Shown: positions 34,188 to 43,439, counted from the stretch's first letter. The stretch: DNA of 64,000 nucleotides from Antiquaquibacter soli (GCF_030580675.1 NZ_JAUQUB010000001.1:1949510-2013509), one strand, 5' to 3'. The notes: generated by a model from the letters alone, not told the origin. Translations and numbers: made by a program.

Positions 34188-34993
34188 CGCTCGTTCGCCC
34201 TCTCCACCTTGACGCCGTGCAGGGCCTCGCGGACCGCCGTCACGCGCTCGAAGTACTCGGGAGACTCGCGAAGGGCGTCGTCACGGTCGTGACCGAAGTC
34301 CGTCGTGATGACGTCGGTGATGCGTCCGGGCCGAGGGCTCATGACGACGACACGGTCGGAGAGGAAGACGGCCTCGGGGATCGAGTGGGTGACGAAGACG
34401 ACGGCCGCCTCCGTCTCGGCGGCGATTCGAGTGAGCTCGGACTGCAGGTACTCGCGGGTCATCTCGTCGAGCGCCCCGAACGGCTCATCCATGAGCAGGA
34501 GCTTGGGTCGGGATGCGAGTGCGCGCGCGATGGCGACGCGCTGCTGCATCCCGCCCGAGAGCTGGTCGGGGTAGCGGTCCACGAACTCCGTGAGCCCGAC
34601 GAGCTCGGCGAGCTCGGCGACCCGGGCGGTCCGCTCGGCCCTGCCGACCTTGTGAAGCTCGAGCGGCAGCCCGATGTTGGACGCGACCGTGCGCCACGGC
34701 AGGAGTCCCGCCTGCTGGAAGGCGATGCCGTAGTCCTGGTCGACGCGGGCCTGGGCCGCGGGCTTGCCGAAGATGCTCAGTTCGCCACTCGACGCCGGGT
34801 CGAGGTCGGCGATGAGTCGCAGAAGGGTGGACTTGCCACAGCCGGACGGGCCGATGAGCGAGACGAACTCGCCCGCGCGGACCTCGAGCTCGACTCCCGT
34901 GAGAGCGACGACCTCGCCGGCCTTGGTCGGGAAGACCTTGCCGACGCCGGTCGCCCTCACGGCAGCGGCACTGGTCGTGGTGGCGGGGCTCAT
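34184..34993 (-). CDS. ABC transporter ATP-binding protein
   Basis: 269 aa of the SsuB/TauB/ThiZ group. Walker A GPSGCGKSTLLRLIA, Q-loop AFQQAGLLPW, signature LSGGMQQRVAIARAL, Walker B LLLMDEPFGALDEMTR and H-loop FVTHSIPEAVFLSD are all intact. The ATG at 34993 overlaps the stop of the next permease by 4 bp and is overlapped by the first permease in turn, so all three subunits are translated as a coupled unit. Confidence 0.93.
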   Translation of the reverse strand: MSPATTTSAAAVRATGVGKVFPTKAGEVVALTGVELEVRAGEFVSLIGPSGCGKSTLLRLIADLDPASSGELSIFGKPAAQARVDQDYGIAFQQAGLLPWRTVASNIGLPLELHKVGRAERTARVAELAELVGLTEFVDRYPDQLSGGMQQRVAIARALASRPKLLLMDEPFGALDEMTREYLQSELTRIAAETEAAVVFVTHSIPEAVFLSDRVVVMSPRPGRITDVITTDFGHDRDDALRESPEYFERVTAVREALHGVKVERANER

Positions 34994-35877
34994 GCTGTTG
35001 CTTCTCCTCTGCGGTAGTTCTTGAGGGCGAGGCCCAGGAGCGCGACCGAGCCGGCGGCGACGAGGCCGAGCGCGATCGTGCCGAACGTGGGTCCCCAGGG
35101 AGCGGCGGGATCGCTCGAGGCCTGCCCGGCGAGCTGGATGAGCATCCGGCCGATGCCGCCGCGCATGCCGATCGACACCTCCGCGACGACGGCGCCGACG
35201 ACCGCGTTGGCCGCCGCGAGGCGCAGGGCGGGCAGCAGGTGGGGCACCGCGGCGGGGAGCCGCAGGTGCAGCAGCGTCTGCCAATACCCGGCGGCGTAGG
35301 TGCGCATGAGGTCCTCGTGGATCCGATCCGGGGCATCCAGGCCGCGCAGCACTCCGACAGCTACCGGGAAGAACGCGAGGTACGACGAGATGACGGCGAC
35401 GGAGAGCCACTGCGGCCACGGGAAGCCGCCGCGGTCGATCTGCAGCCCCAGACTGTTGACGACGGGCGCGAACGCGATGAGCGGCACGGTCTGGCTGACG
35501 ACGATCCAGGGCAGGATGCCCCACTCGACGAGCTTCCAGCGCTGCATCATGAGGCCGAAGAGGGTGCCCACGAGCACGCCGATGAGCCAGCCGACCGCAG
35601 CGATCCCGAGGGTGGTGAGCGCCGCGGTCACGACGGGGACGATGAGCGGCGGCGTGTCCCCGCCGCTCGTGGACTGGAAGAGCCGGGCGACCATGTCCCA
35701 CACGTGGGGCATCGCGCGGTCGTTCGTGCGCGGCAGGATCATCACGCCCGAACCGGTCGAGCCGTCCGCTCCGACGACGACCCCCTCGGCGGGCCCGAGG
35801 AACTTGTACGCCTCCCAGAGCAGGATGACGGCGAGCACGCCGAGCGTCCCCCAGAGCGCCGCGGCACCCCTCCTCAT
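34990..35877 (-). CDS. ABC transporter permease (BPD type), second
   Basis: 295 aa with about six helices and a 40-residue external loop after helix 1 (residues about 28-70). The EAA-like segment is HLRLPAAVPHLLPALRLAAANAVVGAVVAE. The start ATG at 35877 overlaps the stop of the LLM gene by 4 bp, tying transport to catabolism. Different in sequence from the first permease. Confidence 0.9.
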   Translation of the reverse strand: MRRGAAALWGTLGVLAVILLWEAYKFLGPAEGVVVGADGSTGSGVMILPRTNDRAMPHVWDMVARLFQSTSGGDTPPLIVPVVTAALTTLGIAAVGWLIGVLVGTLFGLMMQRWKLVEWGILPWIVVSQTVPLIAFAPVVNSLGLQIDRGGFPWPQWLSVAVISSYLAFFPVAVGVLRGLDAPDRIHEDLMRTYAAGYWQTLLHLRLPAAVPHLLPALRLAAANAVVGAVVAEVSIGMRGGIGRMLIQLAGQASSDPAAPWGPTFGTIALGLVAAGSVALLGLALKNYRRGEATA

Positions 35878-36890
35878 GACTTGGCCGTGATCCTCTCGCG
35901 GATCGCCGGCATGACGGTCTCGCCGTAGACGCGGAGGGTCTCTTCCTTGTTGTCGTGCTGGAGGTAGCCGGAGAACTGGTCGACGCCCAGCTCCTTGAGG
36001 GCCTCCAGCTTGGCGATGTGGTCCTGAGCCGAGCCGAGCACGCAGAAGCGGTCGACGATCTCGTCGGGCACGAAGTCGACATGGTCGTTGCCCGCCTTGC
36101 CGTGCGAGTTGTAGTCGTAGCCCTCGCGCGCCTTGATGTAGTCCGTGAGCGCCTTCGGGACGGCGCCGTCGGTGCCGTACTTGGCGACGATGTCGGCGAC
36201 GTGGTTGCCCACCATCCCACCGAACCACCGGGTCTGCGCACGCATGTGGTCCCAGTCGGCGCCGATGTACATCGGCGCCGCGACGCAGAACTTCACGGAC
36301 ATCGGGTCGCGGCCGGCCTTCTCCGCGGCATCCCGCACGGTCTTGATCATCCACTCGGCGATGTCGAGGTCCGCCAGTTGCAGGATGAAGCCGTCGCCGA
36401 CCTCGCCCGTGAGCTTGAGGGCGAGCGGCCCGTAGGCCGCGACCCACACCTCCGTCTGCGACCCCTTCGACCACGGGAACTGCAGCGTCGCGCCCTTGTA
36501 CTCCACGGAGCGCGAGTTGGCGAGCTCGCGGATGACGTGGATCGACTCCCGCAGCTCGGCGAGCGTCGTCGGCTTGCCGTTCGTGACGCGCACCGCGGAG
36601 TCGCCTCGGCCGATGCCGATGATCGTGCGATTGCCGTACATCTCGTTGAGAGTCGCGAACACGGATGCAGTGACCGTCCAGTCCCGGGTCGCCGGGTTCG
36701 TCACCATCGGGCCGACGATCACGCGATTGGTCTCGGCGAGGATGGCCGAGTAGATGACGTAGGGCTCCTCCCACAGCAGGTGGGAGTCGAACGTCCACAC
36801 GTACTCGAATCCGTACTGCTCGGCGAGCTTGGCGAGGTGGACCGTGCGCGACGCCGGCGGGTTGGTCTGGAGGACTGCTCCGAATTCCAT
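35874..36890 (-). CDS. LLM-class oxidoreductase of the TIGR03842 type
   Basis: 338 aa, luciferase-like TIM barrel related to methylene-tetrahydromethanopterin reductase. It opens EFGAVLQTNPPASRTVHLAKLAEQYGFEYVWTFDSHLLWEEPYV and has TIIGIGRGDSAVRVTNGKP, both as I recall for TIGR03842 (CPS_4043 family), members of which occur in genomes with and without F420. It lies inside the operon, directly before dihydropyrimidinase, and may be the redox enzyme that feeds or replaces dihydropyrimidine dehydrogenase; that is inference. Flavin or F420 as cofactor cannot be decided here. Confidence 0.85.
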   Translation of the reverse strand: MEFGAVLQTNPPASRTVHLAKLAEQYGFEYVWTFDSHLLWEEPYVIYSAILAETNRVIVGPMVTNPATRDWTVTASVFATLNEMYGNRTIIGIGRGDSAVRVTNGKPTTLAELRESIHVIRELANSRSVEYKGATLQFPWSKGSQTEVWVAAYGPLALKLTGEVGDGFILQLADLDIAEWMIKTVRDAAEKAGRDPMSVKFCVAAPMYIGADWDHMRAQTRWFGGMVGNHVADIVAKYGTDGAVPKALTDYIKAREGYDYNSHGKAGNDHVDFVPDEIVDRFCVLGSAQDHIAKLEALKELGVDQFSGYLQHDNKEETLRVYGETVMPAIRERITAKS

Positions 36891-36902
36891 TGCTACTGGT
36901 CC

Positions 36903-38339
36903 TTAGATCAGGTACTGGGAGAGGCCGCGCTTGACGAACTTGCCGTCGCCCTGGGAGCCGATGTACTGGTTGCCGTCCACGACGACCTTGCCGCGCGAGA
37001 GCACCGTGTCGACGTGGCCGTCGATCTCGAAGCCCTCCCACGCGGAGTGGTCCATGTTCATGTGGTGCGTCTTACCGAGGCCGATCGACGTGTGCCCGTT
37101 CGGGTCGTAGACGACGATGTCGGCGTCGGCGCCCGGCTGGATGACGCCCTTCTTGCCGTACAGGCCGAACATCCGGGCGGGAGTCGTCGACGTGAGCTCG
37201 ACCCAGCGCTCGAGGCTGATCTGGCCGTTCACGACGCCCTGGTACATGAGGTCCATGCGGTGCTCGACGGAGCCGATGCCGTTCGGGATCTTGCGGAAGT
37301 CGCCGAGGCCGAGCTCCTTCTGGCCCTTCATGCAGAACGGGCAGTGGTCGGTCGAGACCATCTGGATGTCGTTCGTGCGCAGCGCCTGCCACATGTGGTG
37401 CTGGTGGCCCTCCTCGCGGGAGCGCAGCGGAGTCGAGCACACCCACTTCGAGCCCTCGAAGGCGCCCCACTCCTCGCTGGATGCCCCGAGCTGCTCCTCG
37501 AGGGAGAGGTAGAGGTACTGCGGGCACGTCTCACCGAACACGTTCTGCCCATTGTCGCGGGCCCAGGCGAGCTGCTCCACGGCCTGCTTCGCGGAGACGT
37601 GCACGACGTAGAGCGGGGCACCGGTGAGGTTGGAGAGCATGATCGCGCGGTGCGTCGCCTCCTCCTCCGCCTGCCACGCCCGGGCGATGCCGTGGAAGTA
37701 CGGGTCGGTCTTGCCCTTCTCGACGAGCTGAGCGGCGAGCACGTCGATGACGGGACCGTTCTCGGCGTGCATCATGGTGAGCATCCCGGTCTCGGCGGAG
37801 ACCTGCATCGCCTTGAGGATCTGGGCGTCGTCGGAATAGAACACGCCCGGGTAGGCCATGAAGAGCTTGAAGCTCGTGATGCCCTCGTCGACGAGGGTGG
37901 GCAGCACGGCGAGCGAGTCGTCGTCCACTCCCCCGATGATCTGGTGGAACGCGTAGTCGATCGCGCAGTTGCCCGCGGCCTTCTCGTGCCACGCGGCGAG
38001 CCCGTCGAGCACCTTCTGGCCGTAGGTCTGCACGGCGAAGTCGATGATCGTCGTCGTGCCGCCCCACGCCGCGGCGCGCGTGCCGGTCTCGAACGTGTCG
38101 GATGCCGCCGTGCCGCCGAAGGGCAGCTCCATGTGGGTGTGCGCGTCGACGCCGCCCGGGATGACGTACTTGCCGCTCGCGTCGATGACGGTGTCGACGC
38201 CCGCGGACAAGTCGGTGCCGAGCAGCACCGATCCGGGGGCGAGGACGGCGACGATCGTCTCGCCGTCGATGAGCACGTCCGCCTCGGAACGACCCGTGGC
38301 GGTGACGACGGTGCCGCCCTTGATGAGAGTGGTTGCCAT
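36903..38339 (-). CDS. Dihydropyrimidinase / D-hydantoinase
   Basis: 478 aa, cyclic amidohydrolase with a two-zinc TIM barrel. The ligands are all in place: His67 and His69 in DAHTHMELPFGG, carboxylated Lys158 in SFKLFMAYPG, His191 in MMHAENG, His247 in YVVHVSAK and Asp331 in STDHCPF. Opens dihydrouracil (or 5-substituted hydantoins) to N-carbamoyl-beta-amino acids. The ATG at 38339 is preceded by AAGGAG. It is followed by the LLM and transporter genes and preceded by the carbamoyl amidohydrolase, i.e. consecutive pathway steps. Confidence 0.93.
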   Translation of the reverse strand: MATTLIKGGTVVTATGRSEADVLIDGETIVAVLAPGSVLLGTDLSAGVDTVIDASGKYVIPGGVDAHTHMELPFGGTAASDTFETGTRAAAWGGTTTIIDFAVQTYGQKVLDGLAAWHEKAAGNCAIDYAFHQIIGGVDDDSLAVLPTLVDEGITSFKLFMAYPGVFYSDDAQILKAMQVSAETGMLTMMHAENGPVIDVLAAQLVEKGKTDPYFHGIARAWQAEEEATHRAIMLSNLTGAPLYVVHVSAKQAVEQLAWARDNGQNVFGETCPQYLYLSLEEQLGASSEEWGAFEGSKWVCSTPLRSREEGHQHHMWQALRTNDIQMVSTDHCPFCMKGQKELGLGDFRKIPNGIGSVEHRMDLMYQGVVNGQISLERWVELTSTTPARMFGLYGKKGVIQPGADADIVVYDPNGHTSIGLGKTHHMNMDHSAWEGFEIDGHVDTVLSRGKVVVDGNQYIGSQGDGKFVKRGLSQYLI

Positions 38340-38364
38340 GTCGATCTCCTTCGATCTCGTCGGA

Positions 38365-39213
38365 CTACGGGGCCACGATCTCGCTGTAGCTCTCCGGACG
38401 ACGGTCGCGGTAGAACTGCCAGTCGTCGCGCATCTGCTGCACGAGGTCGAGGTCGATGTCGCGGATGAGGATCTCCTCCGACTCGCCGGAGCCGCGCTCG
38501 CCCACGAAGTTGCCCCGCGGGTCGATGACCTGGCTCGTGCCGTAGAAGTTGACGGCCTGGTCGCCGTACTCGTTGTCCTCGAGCCCGACGCGGTTGGGCT
38601 GAAGCACGAAGTAGCCGTTCGCGACGGCGGCCGCGGGTCCCTCGACCTCCCAGAGCCGGTTGGACAGGCCGGGCTTGGTCGCGTTCGGGTTGAACGCCAT
38701 GTGCGCGCCGTTGAGCCCGAGCTCGCGCCACGCCTCCGGGAAGTGGCGGTCGTAGCAGATGATGACGCCGACCTTGCCCACGGCCGTGTCGAAGACCGGA
38801 TAGCCGCTGTTGCCGGGGCGGAAGTAGAACTTCTCGTAGAACTTCTCGAGGTCGGGGATGTGGTGCTTGCGGTACTGACCGAGCACGGTGCCGTCGGCAT
38901 CCACGACGACCGCGGTGTTGTAGTACACGCCCGTCTGGGCCTCCTCGTAGATCGGCAGGATCATCACGATGCCGAGCTCCTTGGCGAGCGCGGCGAAGCG
39001 CGTGACGATCGGGCCGTCGGAGGGTTCCGCATAGCGGTAGTACTTCTTGTCCTGGGTGATGCCGAAGTAGGGGCCGTAGAAGAGCTCCTGGAAGCAGATG
39101 ATCTGGGCGCCCTGCGCCGCGGCATCCCGCGCGAATTGCTCGTGCTTGTCGAGCATCGACTCCTTGTCGCCGGTCCACGTGGTCTGGGTGATCGCTGCGC
39201 GTACTACGGTCAT
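38365..39213 (-). CDS. N-carbamoyl-beta-alanine amidohydrolase (beta-ureidopropionase, nitrilase fold)
   Basis: 282 aa carbon-nitrogen hydrolase. The catalytic triad is Glu43 in CFQELFYGPYFG, Lys116 in YRKHHIPD and Cys153 in VIICYDRHFPE. The YFGITQDKKYY insert and the EKFYFRPGNSGYPVF segment are like beta-ureidopropionases and N-carbamylputrescine amidases. Releases ammonia, CO2 and beta-alanine from the dihydropyrimidinase product. First gene of the leftward operon; its promoter is in the 111-bp divergent region with the MocR-type gene. Confidence 0.9.
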   Translation of the reverse strand: MTVVRAAITQTTWTGDKESMLDKHEQFARDAAAQGAQIICFQELFYGPYFGITQDKKYYRYAEPSDGPIVTRFAALAKELGIVMILPIYEEAQTGVYYNTAVVVDADGTVLGQYRKHHIPDLEKFYEKFYFRPGNSGYPVFDTAVGKVGVIICYDRHFPEAWRELGLNGAHMAFNPNATKPGLSNRLWEVEGPAAAVANGYFVLQPNRVGLEDNEYGDQAVNFYGTSQVIDPRGNFVGERGSGESEEILIRDIDLDLVQQMRDDWQFYRDRRPESYSEIVAP

Positions 39214-39260
39214 TGCTTCTCTCCTCGATGGTGCCTTTTGTTATTCTTAGCAGTAAACAT

Positions 39261-39280
39261 TTCTCGAACGTTTCCGAATG
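39261..39280. promoter_or_regulatory. Tandem direct repeat, putative MocR operator
   Basis: TTCTCGAACG directly followed by TTTCCGAATG: two 10-base copies with 7 identical positions, one helical turn apart, in an AT-rich patch between the operon and its divergent regulator. MocR-family proteins such as GabR bind tandem direct repeats. On the minus strand a TAAGAAT box follows at 39243-39249, so the site lies where the -35 of the catabolic operon would be. Confidence 0.45.
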
Positions 39281-39324
39281 TGACGGCGGAGTAAAACCGT
39301 GTTTCGCACCCTACGGCCCACGCC

Positions 39325-40641
39325 ATGAAGTCGGTAGCCCTCGCCATCGAGGAGCCCACCCCGCGCGGCATCGCGGCCGGAATCGCCCGACTCATCACGA
39401 GCGGCGACCTCGCCCCGGGCGATCGACTGCCGACCGTGCGGGCCCTCGCGGCCGAACTCGGGGTCAGCCCGGCCACCGTCTCGCACGCGTGGCAGACGCT
39501 CGCGGGAGCGGGCCTCATCGTCAGCCGAGGCCGCAGCGGGAGCACCGTCCGCTCGGCCCCCCGCGAGTGGCTACCCCTGCGCTACCGCGACTTCGAAGGC
39601 GGCACGGATGCCCCGCTCGACCTCTCCCGGGGCACTCCCGATCCCGCCCTCCTCCCCGGACTCGGCGACGCGCTCGGTCGCGTGCGACTCGGCGCGGAGA
39701 CGGCGAGCTATCAGCTCAAACCCGACATCCCCGAGCTCCACGACCTCTTGCGCGCCACCTGGCCCTCGCCCGTCGAGTCGATCACCGTGACGAACGGCGC
39801 ACTCGACGCCATCGACCGCGCCCTCGCCACGCTCGTGCGGTACGGCGACCGCGTGGTGGTCGAGAGCCCGACGTTCCCGCCCTTCATCGACCTGCTCGAG
39901 CAGTACGGTCTCGAAGGCGTGCCCGTCGCTATGGACGACGAGGGGATGCACCCCGAGGCCTTCGCCGCGGCCCTCAACTCCGGCCCGCGCATCGTGCTCC
40001 TGCAGCCGCGCGCCCACAACCCGACCGGCATCTCGATGTCGCCGGCGCGGGCGCAGCACCTCGCCGAGCTGCTGCGCCGGAGCCGGACCGCCGACAGCGC
40101 CGTCGTGATCGAGGACGACCACTCCGGTGCGATCTCCGTCTCCCCCGACGTGAGCCTCGCGACCTGGCTCCCCGATCGCGTGCTGCACGTGCGCAGCTTC
40201 TCCAAGACGCACGGACCCGACCTGCGCATCGGAGCGCTCGGCGGCGCCCGCGACCTCGTAGACCGCGTGGTCGCGCGCCGACTGCTCGGGCCCGGGTGGA
40301 CGTCGCGCATGATGCAGGCGATCCTCTTCGACTTGCTCTCGGACGCTACCGAGCACGTCCAGGCCGCGCGGGAGGCGTACGCCGGCCGCCAGTCGGCGTT
40401 CGCGCGCGCGATGGGCGAGCAGGGCATCCCGCTCCGAGTCGGGGACGGACTCAACGCCTGGTTGCCGGTCGGGGACGAGCGCGCGGCGATGGTGAGCCTC
40501 GCGACCGCCGGGATCCGCGTCGCGCGCGGGGCGCCGTTCCAGCTGGTCCCCGACAGGCCGCACGTTCGCGTGACGGTCGGTCTCATCGACGCGGGAATGG
40601 CCGAGATCGCCCTCGCCCTCGCAACGGCCGCTCGAGCCTGA
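39325..40641 (+). CDS. MocR-type regulator (GntR helix-turn-helix fused to aminotransferase domain)
   Basis: 438 aa. An N-terminal GntR winged helix (about 1-75, with RLPTVRALAAELGVSPATVSHAWQTLAGAGL) is fused to a fold-type I aminotransferase-like domain. PLP sites are recognisable: RAHNPTG, EDDHSG, and the lysine in RSFSKTHGPDLRIG. MocR proteins use PLP plus an amine or amino acid as the signal; beta-alanine or 3-aminoisobutyrate would be logical here. It is divergent from the catabolic operon and so very likely its regulator. Confidence 0.9.
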   Translation: MKSVALAIEEPTPRGIAAGIARLITSGDLAPGDRLPTVRALAAELGVSPATVSHAWQTLAGAGLIVSRGRSGSTVRSAPREWLPLRYRDFEGGTDAPLDLSRGTPDPALLPGLGDALGRVRLGAETASYQLKPDIPELHDLLRATWPSPVESITVTNGALDAIDRALATLVRYGDRVVVESPTFPPFIDLLEQYGLEGVPVAMDDEGMHPEAFAAALNSGPRIVLLQPRAHNPTGISMSPARAQHLAELLRRSRTADSAVVIEDDHSGAISVSPDVSLATWLPDRVLHVRSFSKTHGPDLRIGALGGARDLVDRVVARRLLGPGWTSRMMQAILFDLLSDATEHVQAAREAYAGRQSAFARAMGEQGIPLRVGDGLNAWLPVGDERAAMVSLATAGIRVARGAPFQLVPDRPHVRVTVGLIDAGMAEIALALATAARA

Positions 40642-40656
40642 CTCGGCGCCCCCGTC

Positions 40657-41202
40657 ATGACTGGGGCGATCGCGCCTCTAGTCAGTGTGTCCCAGTTCCG
40701 CCGCCGCCCCGCCTCCGTCACCACCGCCCTCGCCCTCGCGGCGTCCTACGCCGTCGCCCTCTCGGCCTACGCCGTCGCCCTCGCCCTGATCGCCGAGCAG
40801 TCCCTCGAGCTGACGACCGCTGAGCGCCGTGCGCCCGTGGCTCTCGCCACCGTGACAGTTCTCTTGACCGCCGCCGCGCTCGTCGCCCTCGGTGCGCTCG
40901 CGACCTGGCGTCGCAAGACCGACATGCTGCTCGTGTTCGCGCTGTGGCTCGTCGCTCTCGGAGCCATCGGAGTCGCCGTCTCCGCAGTGGTCGCCGATGC
41001 ACCGGGTCTCGCTGCGATCTCCGTCGCGGCTGCCGCCGCTGCCGCCGCACCCATCGTCCTCCTCCTGAGGCGCTCCGCTCGCGCGTGGCTGCCGCCGATC
41101 CCCCTCCACGACGCCGTGCTCGTGATCGTGTTCGGGCCGGTGATCGGGTTCGCGCTCATCGCCGCGCGCCACCGCGAGGACGCCCGGCTCGGTCTCGCCT
41201 AG
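40657..41202 (+). CDS. Membrane protein of unknown function
   Basis: 181 aa, or about 171 aa if the GTG at 40687 (within GTGTGTCCC) is used. Very Ala- and Val-rich with four or five hydrophobic helices (about 25-48, 65-85, 92-115, 117-137, 150-170). No family recognised. It sits 15 bp after the MocR gene on the same strand and runs 4 bp into the convergent transglutaminase gene. Low-complexity composition makes homology hard to judge. Confidence 0.6.
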   Translation: MTGAIAPLVSVSQFRRRPASVTTALALAASYAVALSAYAVALALIAEQSLELTTAERRAPVALATVTVLLTAAALVALGALATWRRKTDMLLVFALWLVALGAIGVAVSAVVADAPGLAAISVAAAAAAAAPIVLLLRRSARAWLPPIPLHDAVLVIVFGPVIGFALIAARHREDARLGLA

Positions 41203-43439
41203 TCCCTCGCGGCCGTCGGCAGCCAGGCTCGCACGAGAGAGCGCGGCAGCAGGGCACTCGCGATAGCCCGGCCGACTCCCGCCCCGCGGCGCAACCCGTG
41301 CACGACGGTCGAGACGTCGGCCGGATCGGACGGCGTCGATACCCGGTCGAATGCGTGAGCCTCAACCGCGGAGCGCAGCCGCGCGAGAGCGGCAGCCGCA
41401 TCGTCATCGAGCAGCGGCGCGACAGACTCCGCGAACTGTCGTGGCGTCAGACCGACGTCGCTCGAGAGGCCGAGGTCGAAGGCGGTGTCGCGCAGCTCGT
41501 CCCAGCCGTCGAGTGCGGAGCCGCGGTCCACGGCTCGCAGCCGGCGGGCGCGGCGGAGGGCGCGCAGCACCGCCGGAGCGAGCAGGAGCGCGAGCACGAG
41601 AGCGGGGAGGACAGCGCCGATCGGGATGGCTCGGGCCGGAGCATCCGGCGAGGCGACCGACTCATCGGGCACCTCCGTCGGCTCGTCGTCCGGGATCTCG
41701 GGCGCCCCCGTGGGACCGGCTGTCGAGGTCGGCGCCGGGGTCGGAGGCGGGGGCACCGACTCGTCGACATCGGGCGTGGCGGGGTCGTCCTCGTCGAGGG
41801 GGGCGAACGCGGGAGGCGTTCCGCGCCCCGGCGTGGGCTCGAAGCGCACCCAGCCGATGCCGTCGAAGTAGAGCTCCGGCCACGCGTGAAGGTTGTGCGT
41901 CGTCACCCGGTGGACGATCGTGTCGTCCTCGCCCTCCTTCACGGAGCTGCCCGGGGTGAAGCCCACGACGACGCGGGAGGGGATGCCGAGCGTGCGGGCC
42001 ATGGCTGCCATCGCGGACGAGAAGTGCACGCAGTACCCCGAGCGCGCGTCGAGGAACGCGCCGAGGACCTCCGCGCCGGAGCCGTCGTAGCCGTCCTCGA
42101 CGGGAGCCTGCTCGGAGTAGGTGAAGTCGCCGGCGCGGAAGAACTGCTGGAGGGCCAGTGCCCGGTCGTAGTTCGACACGAGCCCCTCGGTCACCTCGAG
42201 AGCGGTGCGCGCGACGGAGTCGGGCAGCTCGGGCGGGAGGGCGAGGTAGCGCTCCATGCCCGCGGCGGGTCCGCTCCCGGCCGCCACGAGCTGCTCGACG
42301 CTCGGGGCGGGCAGGACCACGTCCACCTCGTAGCCCTGGCCTTGCGCGTTCGACCGTTCGGTGCGCACGGTCAGACCTTCCGGGTCCCAGCTCCACGCCC
42401 CGTCGAGCCCGCGGATCGACGTTGGCGCGTACGGCACCGGGAGCCAGCGACTGGCGACGTCGCCCACGACGATCGTGGCGGTGATGGTCGTCGAGGGCAC
42501 TCCTTCTGCGAGGCCCGGCACCGGGCCGATCTGCTCCACGTCCCGACCCGGCTCGGGCAGCTCCGAAGGTTCCCACGACCGGCCCGTGAAGTCATCCAGA
42601 ACCGTCAGACGCAGGTACTGCTCCGAGTCGTCGCTCGTGCGGTACGTGAGCGCGTGCCTCGGGTTGCCGCGGCGGAGGTCGTCGCCGAGCGTGATGATCG
42701 GATTGAGTCCGGTCGCGAGTCCCCCGCCCGAACCCTCGTCGGGGGCCGGGCCCTGGACGGCAGGGAGTACTGCGGGAGCGAGCAGCGCGAGCACCACCGC
42801 CGACGCGCCGACGCCCACGGCCGTGCGCCGGGCGACGGGGCGCGAGTGCACGACGAGGAGCGCCAGCCACGCGGCAGCCGTGAGCGCGAACAGCGGTAGG
42901 TCCAGGAAGTCGGGCCTGACGAATGAGGGCACGAGAAGGAGCACGAGCACCGGGATGCCCGCGAGCGCCGGCGCCCTGAGGAGGTGGGCGATGCCATCCG
43001 CGGCGATGGCGATCGCGACCACGCCCACGCACAGCAGGAAGCGGATGCCCTCGGTCGCGTCGGCCGGGATCGACTGCTCGAGGATGTCCCGGTTGCCGGC
43101 GCGATTGAGCTCGCCGAAGACGGCCATGGTCTCGGGAGTCGGGAGAACGCCCAGGAAGCCCGATCCGTCGCCGAACGTGGCCGTGAGGAAGGCGAGGCCC
43201 GTCGCGGCACCCGCGATCGTTCCCCAGAACCGCCGCAGGGCGATCGAGCGCACCGCGGCCGCCACGAGGAGCACCACGGCACCCGAGACGACGGCCTCGA
43301 GCCACCAGCCGATATCGCGCAGCACCGGGGTGAGCCCCCAGAGGGCGAGCCCGATCATCGTCGCGAGCAGGGCGGAGACGAGCCAGGGCGCGCTCCCCCG
43401 GTCCGTGGGAGCGGGGGCTCGGCGGCCGCGGCTAGGCAC
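41199..43439 (-). CDS. Transglutaminase-like membrane protein (TgpA type)
   Basis: 746 aa. An N-terminal block of about six to seven helices (18-225) leads to an extracytoplasmic transglutaminase-like domain. The triad is Cys470 in SGYCVHFSSA, His518 in HNLHAWPE and Asp526 in YFDGIGW. A Pro/Thr/Asp-rich linker (about 545-615), a further helix (618-640) and a cytoplasmic DUF4129-like helical tail follow. With MoxR and DUF58 proteins this forms a widespread three-gene set whose role is unknown but is thought to concern assembly or remodelling at the envelope. Overlaps the DUF58 stop by 8 bp. Confidence 0.9.
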   Translation of the reverse strand: MPSRGRRAPAPTDRGSAPWLVSALLATMIGLALWGLTPVLRDIGWWLEAVVSGAVVLLVAAAVRSIALRRFWGTIAGAATGLAFLTATFGDGSGFLGVLPTPETMAVFGELNRAGNRDILEQSIPADATEGIRFLLCVGVVAIAIAADGIAHLLRAPALAGIPVLVLLLVPSFVRPDFLDLPLFALTAAAWLALLVVHSRPVARRTAVGVGASAVVLALLAPAVLPAVQGPAPDEGSGGGLATGLNPIITLGDDLRRGNPRHALTYRTSDDSEQYLRLTVLDDFTGRSWEPSELPEPGRDVEQIGPVPGLAEGVPSTTITATIVVGDVASRWLPVPYAPTSIRGLDGAWSWDPEGLTVRTERSNAQGQGYEVDVVLPAPSVEQLVAAGSGPAAGMERYLALPPELPDSVARTALEVTEGLVSNYDRALALQQFFRAGDFTYSEQAPVEDGYDGSGAEVLGAFLDARSGYCVHFSSAMAAMARTLGIPSRVVVGFTPGSSVKEGEDDTIVHRVTTHNLHAWPELYFDGIGWVRFEPTPGRGTPPAFAPLDEDDPATPDVDESVPPPPTPAPTSTAGPTGAPEIPDDEPTEVPDESVASPDAPARAIPIGAVLPALVLALLLAPAVLRALRRARRLRAVDRGSALDGWDELRDTAFDLGLSSDVGLTPRQFAESVAPLLDDDAAAALARLRSAVEAHAFDRVSTPSDPADVSTVVHGLRRGAGVGRAIASALLPRSLVRAWLPTAARD

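Noticed and set aside
35955..38468. An 837-codon plus-strand open frame opposite the LLM and dihydropyrimidinase genes
   Set aside because: Two well-identified genes with full catalytic motifs occupy the other strand; the plus-strand product is low-complexity.
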